Made by a program: the position numbers and the translations under genes. From Streptomyces sp. NBC_01717 (GTDB lineage: Bacteria > Actinomycetota > Actinomycetes > Streptomycetales > Streptomycetaceae): a stretch of 64,000 nt of DNA. Each line of letters begins with the position of its first letter. The stretch's first letter is position 1. Under the pieces are notes generated by a model. That model was given only the letters and a program-made list of their open reading frames with translations, made no database searches and was not told the origin of the DNA. The DNA lies in the NCBI RefSeq assembly GCF_036248255.1, contig NZ_CP109178.1:8561001-8625000 (forward strand), given 5' to 3'. Of this stretch, positions 18,159 to 27,316 are shown in pieces.

Positions 18159-19376
18159 ATGTCCTCATCTCCTTCTTCGCTGTCTTCTTCGCTTCACCTC
18201 GCCGTGGCCCTCGACGGTGCGGGCTGGCACCCGGCCGCATGGCGCGAGCCGGTGGCCCGTCCCGGAGACCTGCTCACCGCCGAGTACTGGGCCGACATCA
18301 TCACGGAGGCCGAACACGGCCTGCTGGACTTCGTGACGATCGAGGACGCGCTCGGGCTCCAGTCCTCGCGCTTCACGGAGCCCGACAGTCGCACCGACCA
18401 GGTGCGTGGGCGGCTGGACGCGGTGCTCATCGCCGCGCGCGTGGCCCCGCTGACTCGGCACATTGGGCTCATACCGACCGTGGTCGCCACCCACACCGAG
18501 CCATTCCACATCTCCAAGGCGATCGCCACCCTCGACTATGTGAGCACCGGTCGTGCGGGCCTGCGGATCCAGGTCTCGGCGCGGCAGAACGAGGCGGCCC
18601 ACTTCGGCCGCCGTGCGTTTCCGCGCTTCCGTATCGAGGATCTGGACAGCCCTGCCGTACGGGAGCTGACCGCCGAACTCTTCGAAGAGGCCGGCGACTC
18701 CATCGAGGCGGTGCGCCGCCTGTGGGACAGCTGGGAGGACGACGCCGAGATCCGGGACGCCGCCACAGGTCGCTTCATCGACCGCGACAAGCTGCACTAC
18801 ATCGACTTCGAGAGCAGACACTTCAGCGTCAAGGGCCCCTCGATCACGCCCCGGCCACCGCAGGGACAGCCGCTCGTCAGCGCCCTCGCGCACCAGAGCG
18901 TGCCCTTCCGACTGGTGGCTCGTTCAGCCGACATCGGGTACGTCACCCCGCACGACACCGACCAGGCCCGCGCAATTGTCGACGAGATCCGCGGCGAACA
19001 GGCTGCGGCGGGGCGTGCGGAGGATCCCCTGCACATCTTCGGTGACCTGGTGGTCTTCCTCGACGACGACCCTGCAGCGGCGACGGCCCGCCGAGATCGC
19101 CTGGACGGCCTCGCGGGTTACCCGTACACCAGTGACGCGAAGGTGTTCACCGGCACTCCCGCGCAGCTCGCGGACCTGCTCCTGGAGTGGCAGCGGGCCG
19201 GACTGTCCGGTTTCCGGCTGCGCCCCGCCGTGATCGGCCACGACCTCGAGGCGATCACCCGTGGCCTGGTTCCCGAACTGCAGCGCCGCAACGCCTTCCG
19301 GCGCGCCTATGAGGCCGACACCCTGCGCGGGCTGCTCGGACTCTCCCGCCCCGCCAACCGCTACGCCACCGTCTGA
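18159..19376 (+). CDS. LLM class flavin-dependent monooxygenase
   Basis: A 405-residue luciferase-like barrel protein. The start at 18159 follows an AGGAAGG ribosome binding site. Visible motifs include ALDGAGWHPAAWR, DFVTIEDALGLQSS and IGLIPTVVATHTEPFHISKA, typical of FMN-dependent LLM enzymes, then SARQNEAAHFGRR and a C-terminal AYEADTLRGLLGLSRPANRY shared with NtaA/SnaA/DszA relatives. It needs reduced FMN from a separate reductase; the nearby SsuE-like gene is broken. It is the first gene behind the SAM-IV riboswitch, suggesting an organosulfur substrate. It probably forms a two-gene operon with the next gene, 19 bp downstream. Confidence 0.9.
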   Translation: MSSSPSSLSSSLHLAVALDGAGWHPAAWREPVARPGDLLTAEYWADIITEAEHGLLDFVTIEDALGLQSSRFTEPDSRTDQVRGRLDAVLIAARVAPLTRHIGLIPTVVATHTEPFHISKAIATLDYVSTGRAGLRIQVSARQNEAAHFGRRAFPRFRIEDLDSPAVRELTAELFEEAGDSIEAVRRLWDSWEDDAEIRDAATGRFIDRDKLHYIDFESRHFSVKGPSITPRPPQGQPLVSALAHQSVPFRLVARSADIGYVTPHDTDQARAIVDEIRGEQAAAGRAEDPLHIFGDLVVFLDDDPAAATARRDRLDGLAGYPYTSDAKVFTGTPAQLADLLLEWQRAGLSGFRLRPAVIGHDLEAITRGLVPELQRRNAFRRAYEADTLRGLLGLSRPANRYATV

Positions 19377-19395
19377 GCCGGAGGATTCACCGAAC

Positions 19396-20790
19396 ATGAG
19401 CACCAGCAATGGATCCGGCAAGCCGCTCAAGCAGATACATCTCGCGGCCCACTTCCCCGGCGTCAACAACACCACCGTGTGGAGCGCCCCCGAGGCGGGC
19501 AGCCATGTCGAGTTCAGCTCGTTCGCGCACTTCGCGCGTACCGCCGAACGCGCCAAGTTCGACTTTCTGTTCCTCGCCGAAGGGCTGCGGCTGCGTGAGC
19601 AGGGCGGGAAAATCTATGACTTGGACGTGGTGGGGCGCCCCGACACCTTCACTGTGCTGTCCGCACTCGCCGCCGTCACCGAACACGTCGGCCTGACCGG
19701 CACCATCAACTCCACCTTCAATGAGCCCTACGAAGTGGCCCGCCAGTTCGCCAGTCTCGATCACCTCTCGGGTGGGCGCGCAGCGTGGAACGTCGTCACC
19801 TCATGGGACGCCTTCACCGGCGAGAACTTCCGCCGCGGCGGCTTCCTCCCGCAGGAAGAGCGGTACTCCCGGGCCAAGGAGTTTCTGGCCACCGCCAACG
19901 AACTGTTCGACTCCTGGCACGGTGATGAGATCGTCGCCGACCAGCAGACCGGCACCTTCCTCCGGGACGCACAGGCCGGAGCTTTCATTCACAAGGGACA
20001 ACACTTCGACATCGAAGGGCAGTTCAACGTCCCGCGCAGCCCGCAGGGCCGTCCAGTGATCTTCCAGGCCGGCGACTCCGACGAAGGCCGCGAGTTCGCG
20101 GCCTCAAGCGCCGACGCGATCTTCAGCCGGTACAGCGCTCTCGAGGAAGGACAGGCGTTCTACACCGACGTCAAGGGCCGCCTCGCCCGCCACGGCCGCA
20201 CCCACGACCAACTGCTGATCCTGCCCGCCGCGACCTTCGTCCTCGGTGACACGGACGCCGAGGCGCAGGAGATGGCCCGCGAGGTGCGCCGCCAGCAGGT
20301 CAGCGGCGCCACCGCGATCAAACACCTGGAGTTCGTCTGGAACCGCGACCTGTCCGGGTACGACCCGGAGGGCCCGCTTCCCGACATCGACCCGGACCTC
20401 GGTGAACACACCATCGCCCGCGGGCGCGCGCAGGTACGAATGTACCGCGACCCGCTGGCCACAGCCCGGGAGTGGCGGGAGCTCGCGGCCGCCAACAAGT
20501 GGTCGATCCGTGACCTGGTCATCGAGACCGGCAACCGCCAGGCCTTCGTCGGCTCCCCGGCCACCGTTGCCGAGACCATCAACTCCTTCGTCCAGGCCGA
20601 CGCCAGCGACGGCTTCATCCTCGTCCCGCACATCACCCCCAGCGGGCTGGACGTCTTCGCCGACACCGTTGTCCCGCTGCTGCAGGAGCGCGGCGTGTTC
20701 CGCACGGAGTACGAGGGCAGGACGCTGCGTGACCACCTCGGCCTGGCCCACCCCGATGCCGACGCTCCGGTTGAGCGGGTGGCGTCCTGA
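19396..20790 (+). CDS. NtaA/SnaA/DszA family flavin-dependent monooxygenase
   Basis: 464 residues, normal length for the NtaA/DszA family. Motifs: IHLAAHFPGVNNTTVWS, FARTAERAKFDFLFLAEG, AAVTEHVGLTGTINSTFNEP, RAAWNVVTSWDAFTGENFRR, GRPVIFQAGDSDEGREFAA, IVPHI-type ILVPHITPSGLDVF and GVFRTEYEGRTLRDHLGL. These enzymes oxidise dibenzothiophene sulfones, alkanesulfonates, nitrilotriacetate or similar using FMNH2. The riboswitch context favours a sulfur compound. An N-terminal scrap of a third LLM gene begins at its stop codon. Confidence 0.9.
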   Translation: MSTSNGSGKPLKQIHLAAHFPGVNNTTVWSAPEAGSHVEFSSFAHFARTAERAKFDFLFLAEGLRLREQGGKIYDLDVVGRPDTFTVLSALAAVTEHVGLTGTINSTFNEPYEVARQFASLDHLSGGRAAWNVVTSWDAFTGENFRRGGFLPQEERYSRAKEFLATANELFDSWHGDEIVADQQTGTFLRDAQAGAFIHKGQHFDIEGQFNVPRSPQGRPVIFQAGDSDEGREFAASSADAIFSRYSALEEGQAFYTDVKGRLARHGRTHDQLLILPAATFVLGDTDAEAQEMAREVRRQQVSGATAIKHLEFVWNRDLSGYDPEGPLPDIDPDLGEHTIARGRAQVRMYRDPLATAREWRELAAANKWSIRDLVIETGNRQAFVGSPATVAETINSFVQADASDGFILVPHITPSGLDVFADTVVPLLQERGVFRTEYEGRTLRDHLGLAHPDADAPVERVAS

Positions 20791-20942
20791 AGTTCCTGGC
20801 CATCACTCTCACCATCCATGCCCCGGACCCGGTGACCGGCGTTCAGAAGCCGACCGACGAACGCTTCCGCGAGGTGATCGACAACGCGGTGCCGGCCGAG
20901 GAGCTCGGGTTCGTCGGCTTCGGCGTCGGCGAACGACACGCG
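20787..20942 (+). pseudogene. LLM monooxygenase, N-terminal scrap
   Basis: Starting at the stop of the preceding gene, about 50 codons read KFLAITLTIHAPDPVTG, ERFREVIDNAVPAEELGFVG and FGVGERH, the N-terminal barrel strand and helix of LLM enzymes. The similarity then stops and the next stretch is unrelated or shifted. No good start codon is present; CTG at 20787 is the only in-frame candidate. It marks a third, deleted gene of the operon. Confidence 0.6.
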
Positions 20943-21295
20943 GCGACCCGCTCTTCTCGGCGAACGTCACCAATCCGATCGATACGTACGCCGAACCGAT
21001 CCTGTCCGCGACTGGGGGAGTCCACTGCGACGCGCACCTTGAACTCGCCGCGGTCTCCCACCCGGTATACGAACGGGGTCAGTTGCTCGACATCGCCGAC
21101 GGCGACGCGGCCGCCGAGCGGGCTCGCGCACGAGGAACTTGTGCAGGCTCGCCGAGGAGAGCGCGGTCAGCACGGCCACTTCCGTGTCGAGCGGTGGCGA
21201 TACGGATGCCTCGTCGGCATCGGCCCCCTCCGGGGCGGGTGTGGGGTATGACGAGCGGCCGCCGGTGTGGCAGCCGGGCCTGGGCGAGGAGGCGC
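20943..21295. other. Degenerate region after the LLM scrap
   Basis: About 350 bp. A plus-strand frame includes FSANVTNPIDTYAEPIL and LELAAVSHPVYERGQLLDIA, which look protein-like but match nothing I know. It is probably decayed coding sequence. Confidence 0.3.
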
Positions 21296-22780
21296 TCAGC
21301 GGCCTGCACCCGGCTGCGAAGTCCCCAGGCCCAAGCCTTGGGCGACGCGCGTGCCGAGCTCGGGATCCACTTTCGTCCAGTAGTCGTTGACCGCGCGCTC
21401 CTGGATGAAGCGCTCCACTCCCTGGCTCAGCTGCCAGACGATGTTGTCGACCAGATGGTCCCGCTCGGTCGGCGTCATCACCTGGCGGTAGAGAGTGCCG
21501 GGCTGGATGAAGTCGTTGTCGTCCCGGTGCGCCTCGTAGGCCGTGCGCATGATCTCGCCGGCCTCCACAAACCAGCTCGGATCGCGGTAGCGCTGTGGAT
21601 CGGCCTTGGGCCCGCCGTAGCTGTTCGGCGCGTAGACCGGCTGGTTCCCATTGTGGCGGTAGCGCATCGGTCCGTCTTTGTTGTAGTTGTGCACCTCGTT
21701 GCGTGGCCGGTTGACCGGCAGCTGCTCATAGTTCGGGCCGGTGCGATAGCGGCTCGAGTCGCCGTAGGCGAACAGCCGCCCCAGCACCATCCGGTCCGGG
21801 CTGGGCCCGATGCCGGGGACAAAGTTCGCCACGTCGAACGAGGCCTGCACGATCTGGGCGAAGAAGTTCTCGGGGTTGCGGTCGAGCACCAGGCGCCCGA
21901 CGGTGATCGGCGGATAGTCCTCGTGCGGCCAGACCTTGGTCACGTCGAAGGGGTTGAAGCGGTAGTCGGCCGCGTCCTCGTAGGGCATGATCTGCATCTC
22001 GAGGCGCCAGGACGGGTAGTCTTCGCGGGCGATCGCCTCTCGCAGGTCGCGGCGGTGGCAGTCGAGGTCCTCGGCGCGCATGGCCCTGGCCTCGGCGTCT
22101 GTGAAGTTCTCGATGCCCTGCTCGGTCTTGAAGTGGTACTTGACCCAGAACTTCTCACCCGCGGCGTTCTCCCACATGTACGTGTCGCTGCTGTAGCCGT
22201 TCATGTGGCGCCAGGTGCGTGGTGTGCCGCGGTCGCTCATCAGGATCGTCACCTGGTGGGCCGACTCCGGTGAGAGCGTCCAGAAGTCCCACTGCATATT
22301 GTTGCTGCGCAGGCCGCTGTCGGGCATGCGCTCCTGCGAGTGGATGAAGTCAGGGAACTTCATGGGGTCACGGACGAAGAAGACCGGCGTGTTGTTGCCG
22401 ATGAGGTCGTAGTTGCCTTCCTCGGTATAGAACTTCAGGGCCCAGCCGCGCACGTCGCGGTCCGAGTCCGGGTAGCCCTCTTCGCCGGCTACGGACGAGC
22501 AGCGGAGCAGCACCGGCGTGCGCTTGCCGACCTCACTGAGGAAGGCGGCCTTGGTCCATTCGGTGACATCGGCAGTCACCTCGAAATAGCCGAAGGCGCC
22601 GCCGCCCTTGACGTGGTACACGCGATCGGGAACACGCTCGCGGACGAAGTGGGCCAGCTTCGCGATCAGGTAGGAATCCTGCAGCAGGACGGGGCCGTTG
22701 GCTGCGACCGTGACCGAGAACTCGTCGCTGGCGACGGGACAACCGGAATCCGTGGTCGTGACTGGCAGTTCATCGCTCAT
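21296..22780 (-). CDS. katA: Monofunctional heme catalase
   Basis: A clade-3-sized catalase of 494 residues from the ATG at 22780 (MSDELPVTTTDSG). An upstream in-frame ATG at 22816 would add 12 residues. The distal His lies in RVPDRVYHVKGGGAFGYFEV, where YHVKG replaces the usual VHAKG. The Asn of the heme pocket is in DLIGNNTPVFFVRDPMKFPD, and the proximal Tyr is in GRLFAYGDSSRYRTGPNYEQ. It degrades hydrogen peroxide in the cytoplasm. RCSSVAGEEG in place of the common RFSTVAGERG is an unusual variant. The gene stands alone and faces the IS5 remnant upstream. Confidence 0.93.
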   Translation of the reverse strand: MSDELPVTTTDSGCPVASDEFSVTVAANGPVLLQDSYLIAKLAHFVRERVPDRVYHVKGGGAFGYFEVTADVTEWTKAAFLSEVGKRTPVLLRCSSVAGEEGYPDSDRDVRGWALKFYTEEGNYDLIGNNTPVFFVRDPMKFPDFIHSQERMPDSGLRSNNMQWDFWTLSPESAHQVTILMSDRGTPRTWRHMNGYSSDTYMWENAAGEKFWVKYHFKTEQGIENFTDAEARAMRAEDLDCHRRDLREAIAREDYPSWRLEMQIMPYEDAADYRFNPFDVTKVWPHEDYPPITVGRLVLDRNPENFFAQIVQASFDVANFVPGIGPSPDRMVLGRLFAYGDSSRYRTGPNYEQLPVNRPRNEVHNYNKDGPMRYRHNGNQPVYAPNSYGGPKADPQRYRDPSWFVEAGEIMRTAYEAHRDDNDFIQPGTLYRQVMTPTERDHLVDNIVWQLSQGVERFIQERAVNDYWTKVDPELGTRVAQGLGLGTSQPGAGR

Positions 22781-22880
22781 CTCTTCATCCTCTGCTCGCG
22801 GTAGAGTCCTCGGCATGTCTGGTCAGACCCAGGACTCAGTTTCGCGAACCAGTTCCGTGGCCTCGGCTGCAGTCGCGTAT

Positions 22881-22898
22881 CGGGTATATCGATACCGG
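22881..22898. promoter_or_regulatory. Near-palindrome upstream of the catalase gene
   Basis: CGGGTATATCGATACCGG is an 18-bp inverted repeat with one mismatched pair, about 100 bp upstream of the catalase start. It could be a repressor site. I cannot assign the protein. Confidence 0.3.
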
Positions 22899-23116
22899 TG
22901 ATCTTCTCGCTCAGAATTGGTTCTCTCCTGCGCGTGGCCCATGGACGCGGGCGTGTCCAAGGATCCGATATCGGAGGTGCCGATTCAGGTAGGCGGTAAG
23001 CGCGGCGCTCACCATCAGTAAGGACATAACAGACAGCATTTCAGCATTGTCTGCGCCTGTCCTGTCATGCCAGCCACCCAACGTCCACCCGGGTGAACGG
23101 CCTATTAGGCGGTGTC

Positions 23117-23345
23117 CTACGTGGTGCGTTTGAGGAAGCGTTTGTAGCAGCAGAGGGCGGCGGCGAGGCCGAGAAGGGTCAGGTAGTTGCGGGGGGTAGC
23201 GTTCGTAGCGGTGGTTGAGTCTGCAGTAGCCCGTCAGCCAGGACATGGTCTGCTCAATCACCCGTCGCCGGGGTCCTGATCGTTCGCCGGACTCGATGCC
23301 TTTGCGGCGATGCGCGTTTTGGAACCCGGCTTGCGTCCTCGGGTT
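23117..23345 (-). pseudogene. IS5-family transposase, C-terminal fragment
   Basis: Reads GIESGERSGPRRRVIEQTMS plus WLTGYCRLNHRYERY, then in a shifted frame RNYLTLLGLAAALCCYKRFL and KRTT with a stop at 23117. This is the classic C-terminus of streptomycete IS5 transposases. The frame changes at a run of six G (23191-23196); one base fewer restores the frame. The catalytic N-terminal part is missing. The stop is followed by GTAGGACACCGCC, probably the element's end. Confidence 0.85.
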
Positions 23346-23412
23346 CAAGGATTCGTCGCAACACGTCTGTCAGCGAGCCGTGGGTGAGCAGATGGGTTCT
23401 GAGCCGGACCAG

Positions 23413-23464
23413 TTGGCTTCAATGACCCAGGCCGCGTGTTGGCTTCAATGACCCAGGCCGCGTG
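23413..23464. repeat. Tandem duplication, 2 x 26 bp
   Basis: Two perfect adjoining copies of a 26-bp unit beginning TTGGCTTCAATGACCCAGGC. A short GCGATG x3 hexamer run follows at 23481-23500. The 23346-23791 interval otherwise holds no gene. Confidence 0.9.
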
Positions 23465-23791
23465 TGGTTATATCGCGACAGCGATGGCGATGGCGATGGC
23501 AACTAGTCAGCCCACCCACCGTCATCGGCTGTCCGGCGGCAGTGCGCGAGGTTGTATCGGCGCTGGGAACCCTGCATCGCGAGCAGGCCCATGGGGGCGA
23601 CGTGGTAGCAGGCTAATCGGGTGACGGGCCTTAGCGGCTGCGCACTCACCTAGCCCTCACCGTCTGGTTCAACCCCTGACCCCTCCGATGCGCATTAGTG
23701 GCGGGAAGGTCGGTCCCGGTCATTCGAGCAGGTCAAAGCCTCGATGCCGGGTGATGGCGGACATCTACTCCACAGTGGCGGAATACGTTTC

Positions 23792-25357
23792 ATGACAGAT
23801 AGCAACGAAAATGGGCGTGCGGGACGACTGCGCGGGAGATTGAGTAGGCGTCGCCTTCTTCAAGGGACAGCGGGCACCTTCGGTGCCGCTCTGGCATCCG
23901 CCGGCATCTACGAGATGATCGACAGCTTTGCAAAACCACCGGACCGGGCCGCTGCCGCCGACAGCCCGCCCATCCAGGAACAATATCTCCTGCAGAACGA
24001 GCAGGTGGTCATGGTCAATGGCTCAGGCGTGAAGAGTAGCAATGGAACGATTGCGGTCCGGGTGCCGGCCCTGCACGATCATGTCATTACTGCAAGGCTG
24101 AATGTGCCGGCGAAAGCTAAGGCGTTGCAGGAGGCGCAGCACCACCTCGAGTCCGCCCTCCTGGGTCTGGAACGCCAATTTCCGCCCACTCCCACAGGAG
24201 TGGCCACTACGGTAGCCTGGGGGCTTTCCTACTTCCGCCACTACATCCCAACCCTGGGCAAGACGTCGGGTTTCTTCAAGGCGGGAACACCTTATCCGGC
24301 GTATCTGCCGGTCGATTTGATGACCTCCAAGAAGGAGGGCCATACCGTATATGCGCTGCAGGAGGCCAGGACGTTCCCCAGCGACCAGCCTCCGCCTGGG
24401 TTCGGGCCGGTCCGCTTGGAACAGAATGACGTGGCCGTACTACTCCGCAGTGACTCGCTCGCCAATATCAAGGCAGCCCAAAACGCCCTCTTCGGGTCTG
24501 GAAGCAGCCAGGCGGGCAGCCTGTTCAAGGTGACGAGTATCCGCCAGGGCTTCTCCGGGGGCGGTTTCTACGGACAACAGGGCCTGCCGAGCAAGCTGGC
24601 GCTGGCAGCTGATATCCCCGGTGCGCAGTCGATTCCTCGACAGGCGCAGGGCTTCCTCGGCTTCGCCACCACCCTGGACTCGAATATGGGACCCGGCAAC
24701 ATCGCCAATCTGGAGACCCTACCTGGCCTCACCAATCAGTGGCCCAACGGTTACTTCAAACAGGGGACGACCATGCATCTCTCGCACCTGTTTCAAGATC
24801 TGGTGACCTGGTACGAACAGAACTTCCCTCAGTACGCGGATCGCGTCCAGGCGATGCTCCAGCCCGGCCTTTCGCCCGCGCCCGCGCCGGGTACCCTTGC
24901 CCTCCAACCGCCAGGTCAAAGTGAGGCCGAAGTGGCGCAAGGGGTCCAGCGGTACCGCGCCTACGGCCACACTGGGAGCATGTCGAAGGTGGACAGCACC
25001 ACATCAGCGACGACCAGCAATTACGGGAAGGCCTACCCCACGGGGACGACCATCCCCGTGCGCGGCGATTTCGACACGCTGGACAATCCATTCCACTACA
25101 CATCCGATCCGACGGCAGACCACTACAGCAAGAAGCCAGCGGCCGGGTTGCACTTCATTTCGTTCCAGCCGACGATTGCATTCTTCAATCTCGTTCGGCT
25201 CTCGATGGACGGCCACTATCCCGATATGACCCTCCCTATCGCACCGCGCAGCCCCCACGCCGGCATCAACTCGGTCCTGCAAACGACCCACCGGCAGAAT
25301 TATCTGGTTCCACCGCGTCGCCATCGCTCCTTCCCGCTCGCCGAGTTCCTTGCCTGA
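23792..25357 (+). CDS. Tat-exported DUF7405 (Dyp-peroxidase-like) protein
   Basis: 521 residues from the ATG at 23792. The N-terminus has a twin-arginine signal, RLSRRRLLQGTAG, followed by a hydrophobic stretch. The mature protein carries stretches I associate with the DUF7405 Tat-protein family: QGFLGFATTLDSNMGPGNIA, GTTMHLSHLFQDLVTWYEQN, VRGDFDTLDNPFHYTSDP, GLHFISFQPT, AGINSVLQTTHRQNYLVPPR and HRSFPLAEFL. The family is related in layout to Dyp-type peroxidases, so a heme-linked extracellular oxidation is possible, but I see no decisive heme motif. The codon pattern is slightly less GC-biased than that of its neighbours. Confidence 0.75.
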   Translation: MTDSNENGRAGRLRGRLSRRRLLQGTAGTFGAALASAGIYEMIDSFAKPPDRAAAADSPPIQEQYLLQNEQVVMVNGSGVKSSNGTIAVRVPALHDHVITARLNVPAKAKALQEAQHHLESALLGLERQFPPTPTGVATTVAWGLSYFRHYIPTLGKTSGFFKAGTPYPAYLPVDLMTSKKEGHTVYALQEARTFPSDQPPPGFGPVRLEQNDVAVLLRSDSLANIKAAQNALFGSGSSQAGSLFKVTSIRQGFSGGGFYGQQGLPSKLALAADIPGAQSIPRQAQGFLGFATTLDSNMGPGNIANLETLPGLTNQWPNGYFKQGTTMHLSHLFQDLVTWYEQNFPQYADRVQAMLQPGLSPAPAPGTLALQPPGQSEAEVAQGVQRYRAYGHTGSMSKVDSTTSATTSNYGKAYPTGTTIPVRGDFDTLDNPFHYTSDPTADHYSKKPAAGLHFISFQPTIAFFNLVRLSMDGHYPDMTLPIAPRSPHAGINSVLQTTHRQNYLVPPRRHRSFPLAEFLA

Positions 25358-26033
25358 CACGAGCCGCGCGCCGCGCCCTCAGGGCTGTTGCATGGTTGGT
25401 CGATCCTGTGTTTGTGCTGGTCAATGGGCGGCTTGTTCACGCGTGGCCCGCCGCGCAGCGAACGCCGCCCGTCGTTGCGACAGCTCCCGCCAGCGCGCCC
25501 GGCACTGCGGCTGACCCTGTATCCAAGTGGGATGGGTTTGGCAGGTCCGAACTGGCCGGGGATCTTGTTTTGGCTAACCTCAACTCAGCGGATAGGTCGC
25601 CTGATTGATGCCTGCTCTCGCATCGGCGCCCGCGGCCGGGATAGTTTGGCGAACCCCTTGAGGTACGTGCGGATCTCGCCCCGGCGTCGTGATATTTGCG
25701 CTCAGACCCGGGGATGGATGGGGCGCCGTTTGCGAGTGCCGACCGGATCGTGGCGAGCGTCGTGGGGCTCCCATCCCGTCCACCTTCGCCTCAGGCAGAG
25801 CCGAGCAGTCGCGGCCCGGGGCGTCGAGGTCGTTAGTACAGTGGCGCGCTCCACCTTGACGCCCTGAACCACGCTCGCTCCAGGGTGTGTGGGCCGAAGG
25901 CGGACGGGATAGGAGCCGGGGTGAGTGGTGGGCTGAGGAGCGTCAGCAGTAGGGCCCCTCCTCGTGCTGAGAATCGCCGAGCCCTTGACTCGACCATTAC
26001 GGCTCCACCGACCGCGTGGGCGTCAGCTGTCGG
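25358..26033. other. No gene recognised
   Basis: About 680 bp with short frames on both strands. None shows family motifs. It begins the island of orphan genes and may contain decayed mobile DNA. Confidence 0.35.
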
Positions 26034-26591
26034 CTACGCGGGAGGCGCGAAAGGGTTCCCGTTGGACGTTGATTGACCGTCTCGTCGCGTCCGCGGTGAC
26101 GGGACAGGAGTCCAATCCGGTCCGCGCTGCGCCAGCCACCATCGTCCGATGGTGTGGAATTTCTCCTCGAACCTGCGATCCCAGCTGAGGACCCCGGTAA
26201 CGGGCGCCCGCAGACGGGTACGGCGACCGCTGGCCTCATAGATCACGACGGTCCGCTGCCCCAGGTAAGACTCGATGTGAACGCCTTGCACATCGGACCA
26301 CGGGATGATCCGGCGGCGCAGATTGTGCACGACGGCCGCCGACGGCGTGAGGGTGATCCCGTGGCGCGGGAAGACGATCACTGCCAACAACGTCATGGCG
26401 ATCCACAGCCGAAGCGGGTTGCCAGCCCCAAAGCTGAACGGATCGTCTCTCATCCCGTCCAAGATCTCGGTGATCTCGATGACAACACCGAGGACAACAG
26501 CCGGCAGAAGGGGCAGCGCGCGCTGGAAAAAGGTCAGCCGGTAGCGGATGCGTTCCGGCGGCGAAGCCTCGGGCTGTGCTCGCTTCACCAA
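26034..26591 (-). CDS. Membrane protein with bacterial PH-like domain
   Basis: 185 residues from the ATG at 26591. Two membrane helices (FQRALPLLPAVVLGVVIEI and LWIAMTLLAVIVFP) are followed by a beta-rich domain, GITLTPSAAVVHNLRRRIIP then WSDVQGVHIESYLGQRTVVI, the pattern of small actinobacterial PH-domain membrane proteins. The C-terminus is basic and cytoplasmic. Function unknown. It is the first intact gene of the island. Confidence 0.7.
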   Translation of the reverse strand: MVKRAQPEASPPERIRYRLTFFQRALPLLPAVVLGVVIEITEILDGMRDDPFSFGAGNPLRLWIAMTLLAVIVFPRHGITLTPSAAVVHNLRRRIIPWSDVQGVHIESYLGQRTVVIYEASGRRTRLRAPVTGVLSWDRRFEEKFHTIGRWWLAQRGPDWTPVPSPRTRRDGQSTSNGNPFAPPA

Positions 26592-26687
26592 ACCTCACCC
26601 CAGTGCACCGTGCAGCCGCCGCTGCGCATGATCGCTGGTGCAGCATGTCGGAGCAGAGCCACTCTGTCTAGATCCCCCGCGCAACGT

Positions 26688-26780
26688 GCCCCCTACGTGC
26701 CCGACCGGTCGGGGGCCGGCGGGGAATCACGGGGACAGACAGCAGGATCGCCACCGGATCGCAGGTCACAAGCGTGCAGG
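26688..26780. repeat. Integrase-arm-like repeat, copy A
   Basis: Contains CGTGCCC-type direct repeats and a GGGGAATCACGGGGA stretch, resembling sequences at 29.7, 30.35, 27.75 and 31.0 kb. Copies vary in length and divergence. See the findings for the family. Confidence 0.5.
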
Positions 26781-26829
26781 TCAGGAGCCATCCACATATG
26801 GGATCTTCCAAACTGGTGCTCCAGGACCG

Positions 26830-27129
26830 TTGCGGCGCGAGAACGAAATCACCCTGTATGCAGTGCAGGCCCTGTTGGGGCTGATCTCCACGGACGTGGT
26901 CGCAGTGGCGGTACTGGCAGCGACAGAGAAGGTGGAGCTCACCTTCTTGGTACGCCGTCGGACAGCCGAACTCGACGACGATGTCGAGCAGGCGGTCCTC
27001 GAACTGGATGCGCTCTTCTCCGTAAATCATCCGCCGATCAAACCCAGGGTTCATGTGGGTGAGCCGGATCCGTCAGTACTCGAGTCCTACGGCCGCGTGA
27101 TCTATTGGGCGAAGCCCCAAGGTGGGTGA
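26830..27129 (+). CDS. Hypothetical protein
   Basis: About 99 residues if the TTG at 26830 is the start; no ATG or GTG fits. The sequence reads NEITLYAVQALLGLISTDVV, AVAVLAATEKVELTFLVRRR and ELDDDVEQAVLELDALFS, alternating strands and helices of a compact alpha/beta protein. Unrecognised. It starts right after repeat copy A, which suggests its original 5' end was replaced. Confidence 0.45.
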   Translation: MRRENEITLYAVQALLGLISTDVVAVAVLAATEKVELTFLVRRRTAELDDDVEQAVLELDALFSVNHPPIKPRVHVGEPDPSVLESYGRVIYWAKPQGG

Positions 27130-27316
27130 CCCTTAGAAGTTCCCCGCGCCACAACCGCGCCAGATCGGGCGGAGACTCACGGGGAACTGCGGCTGCCGAC
27201 GGAGGCCACAGCCAACAGACGCCGAAGTCGGCATCCCGCAGGTCAGACCCCAACTCGCCCCATCTCGCTCCTGAAGCGGTGGTCCGAGTCAAGGGAAAGC
27301 CTCTTCACCTGGACAG

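Noticed and set aside
23413..23464. CRISPR repeat-spacer unit
   Set aside because: The two copies adjoin directly with no spacer between them.
25396..25608. Possible 70-residue gene (MVDPVFVLVNGRLVHAW)
   Set aside because: The product becomes Ala/Pro-rich with no motif and the region shows no coding bias; not convincing.
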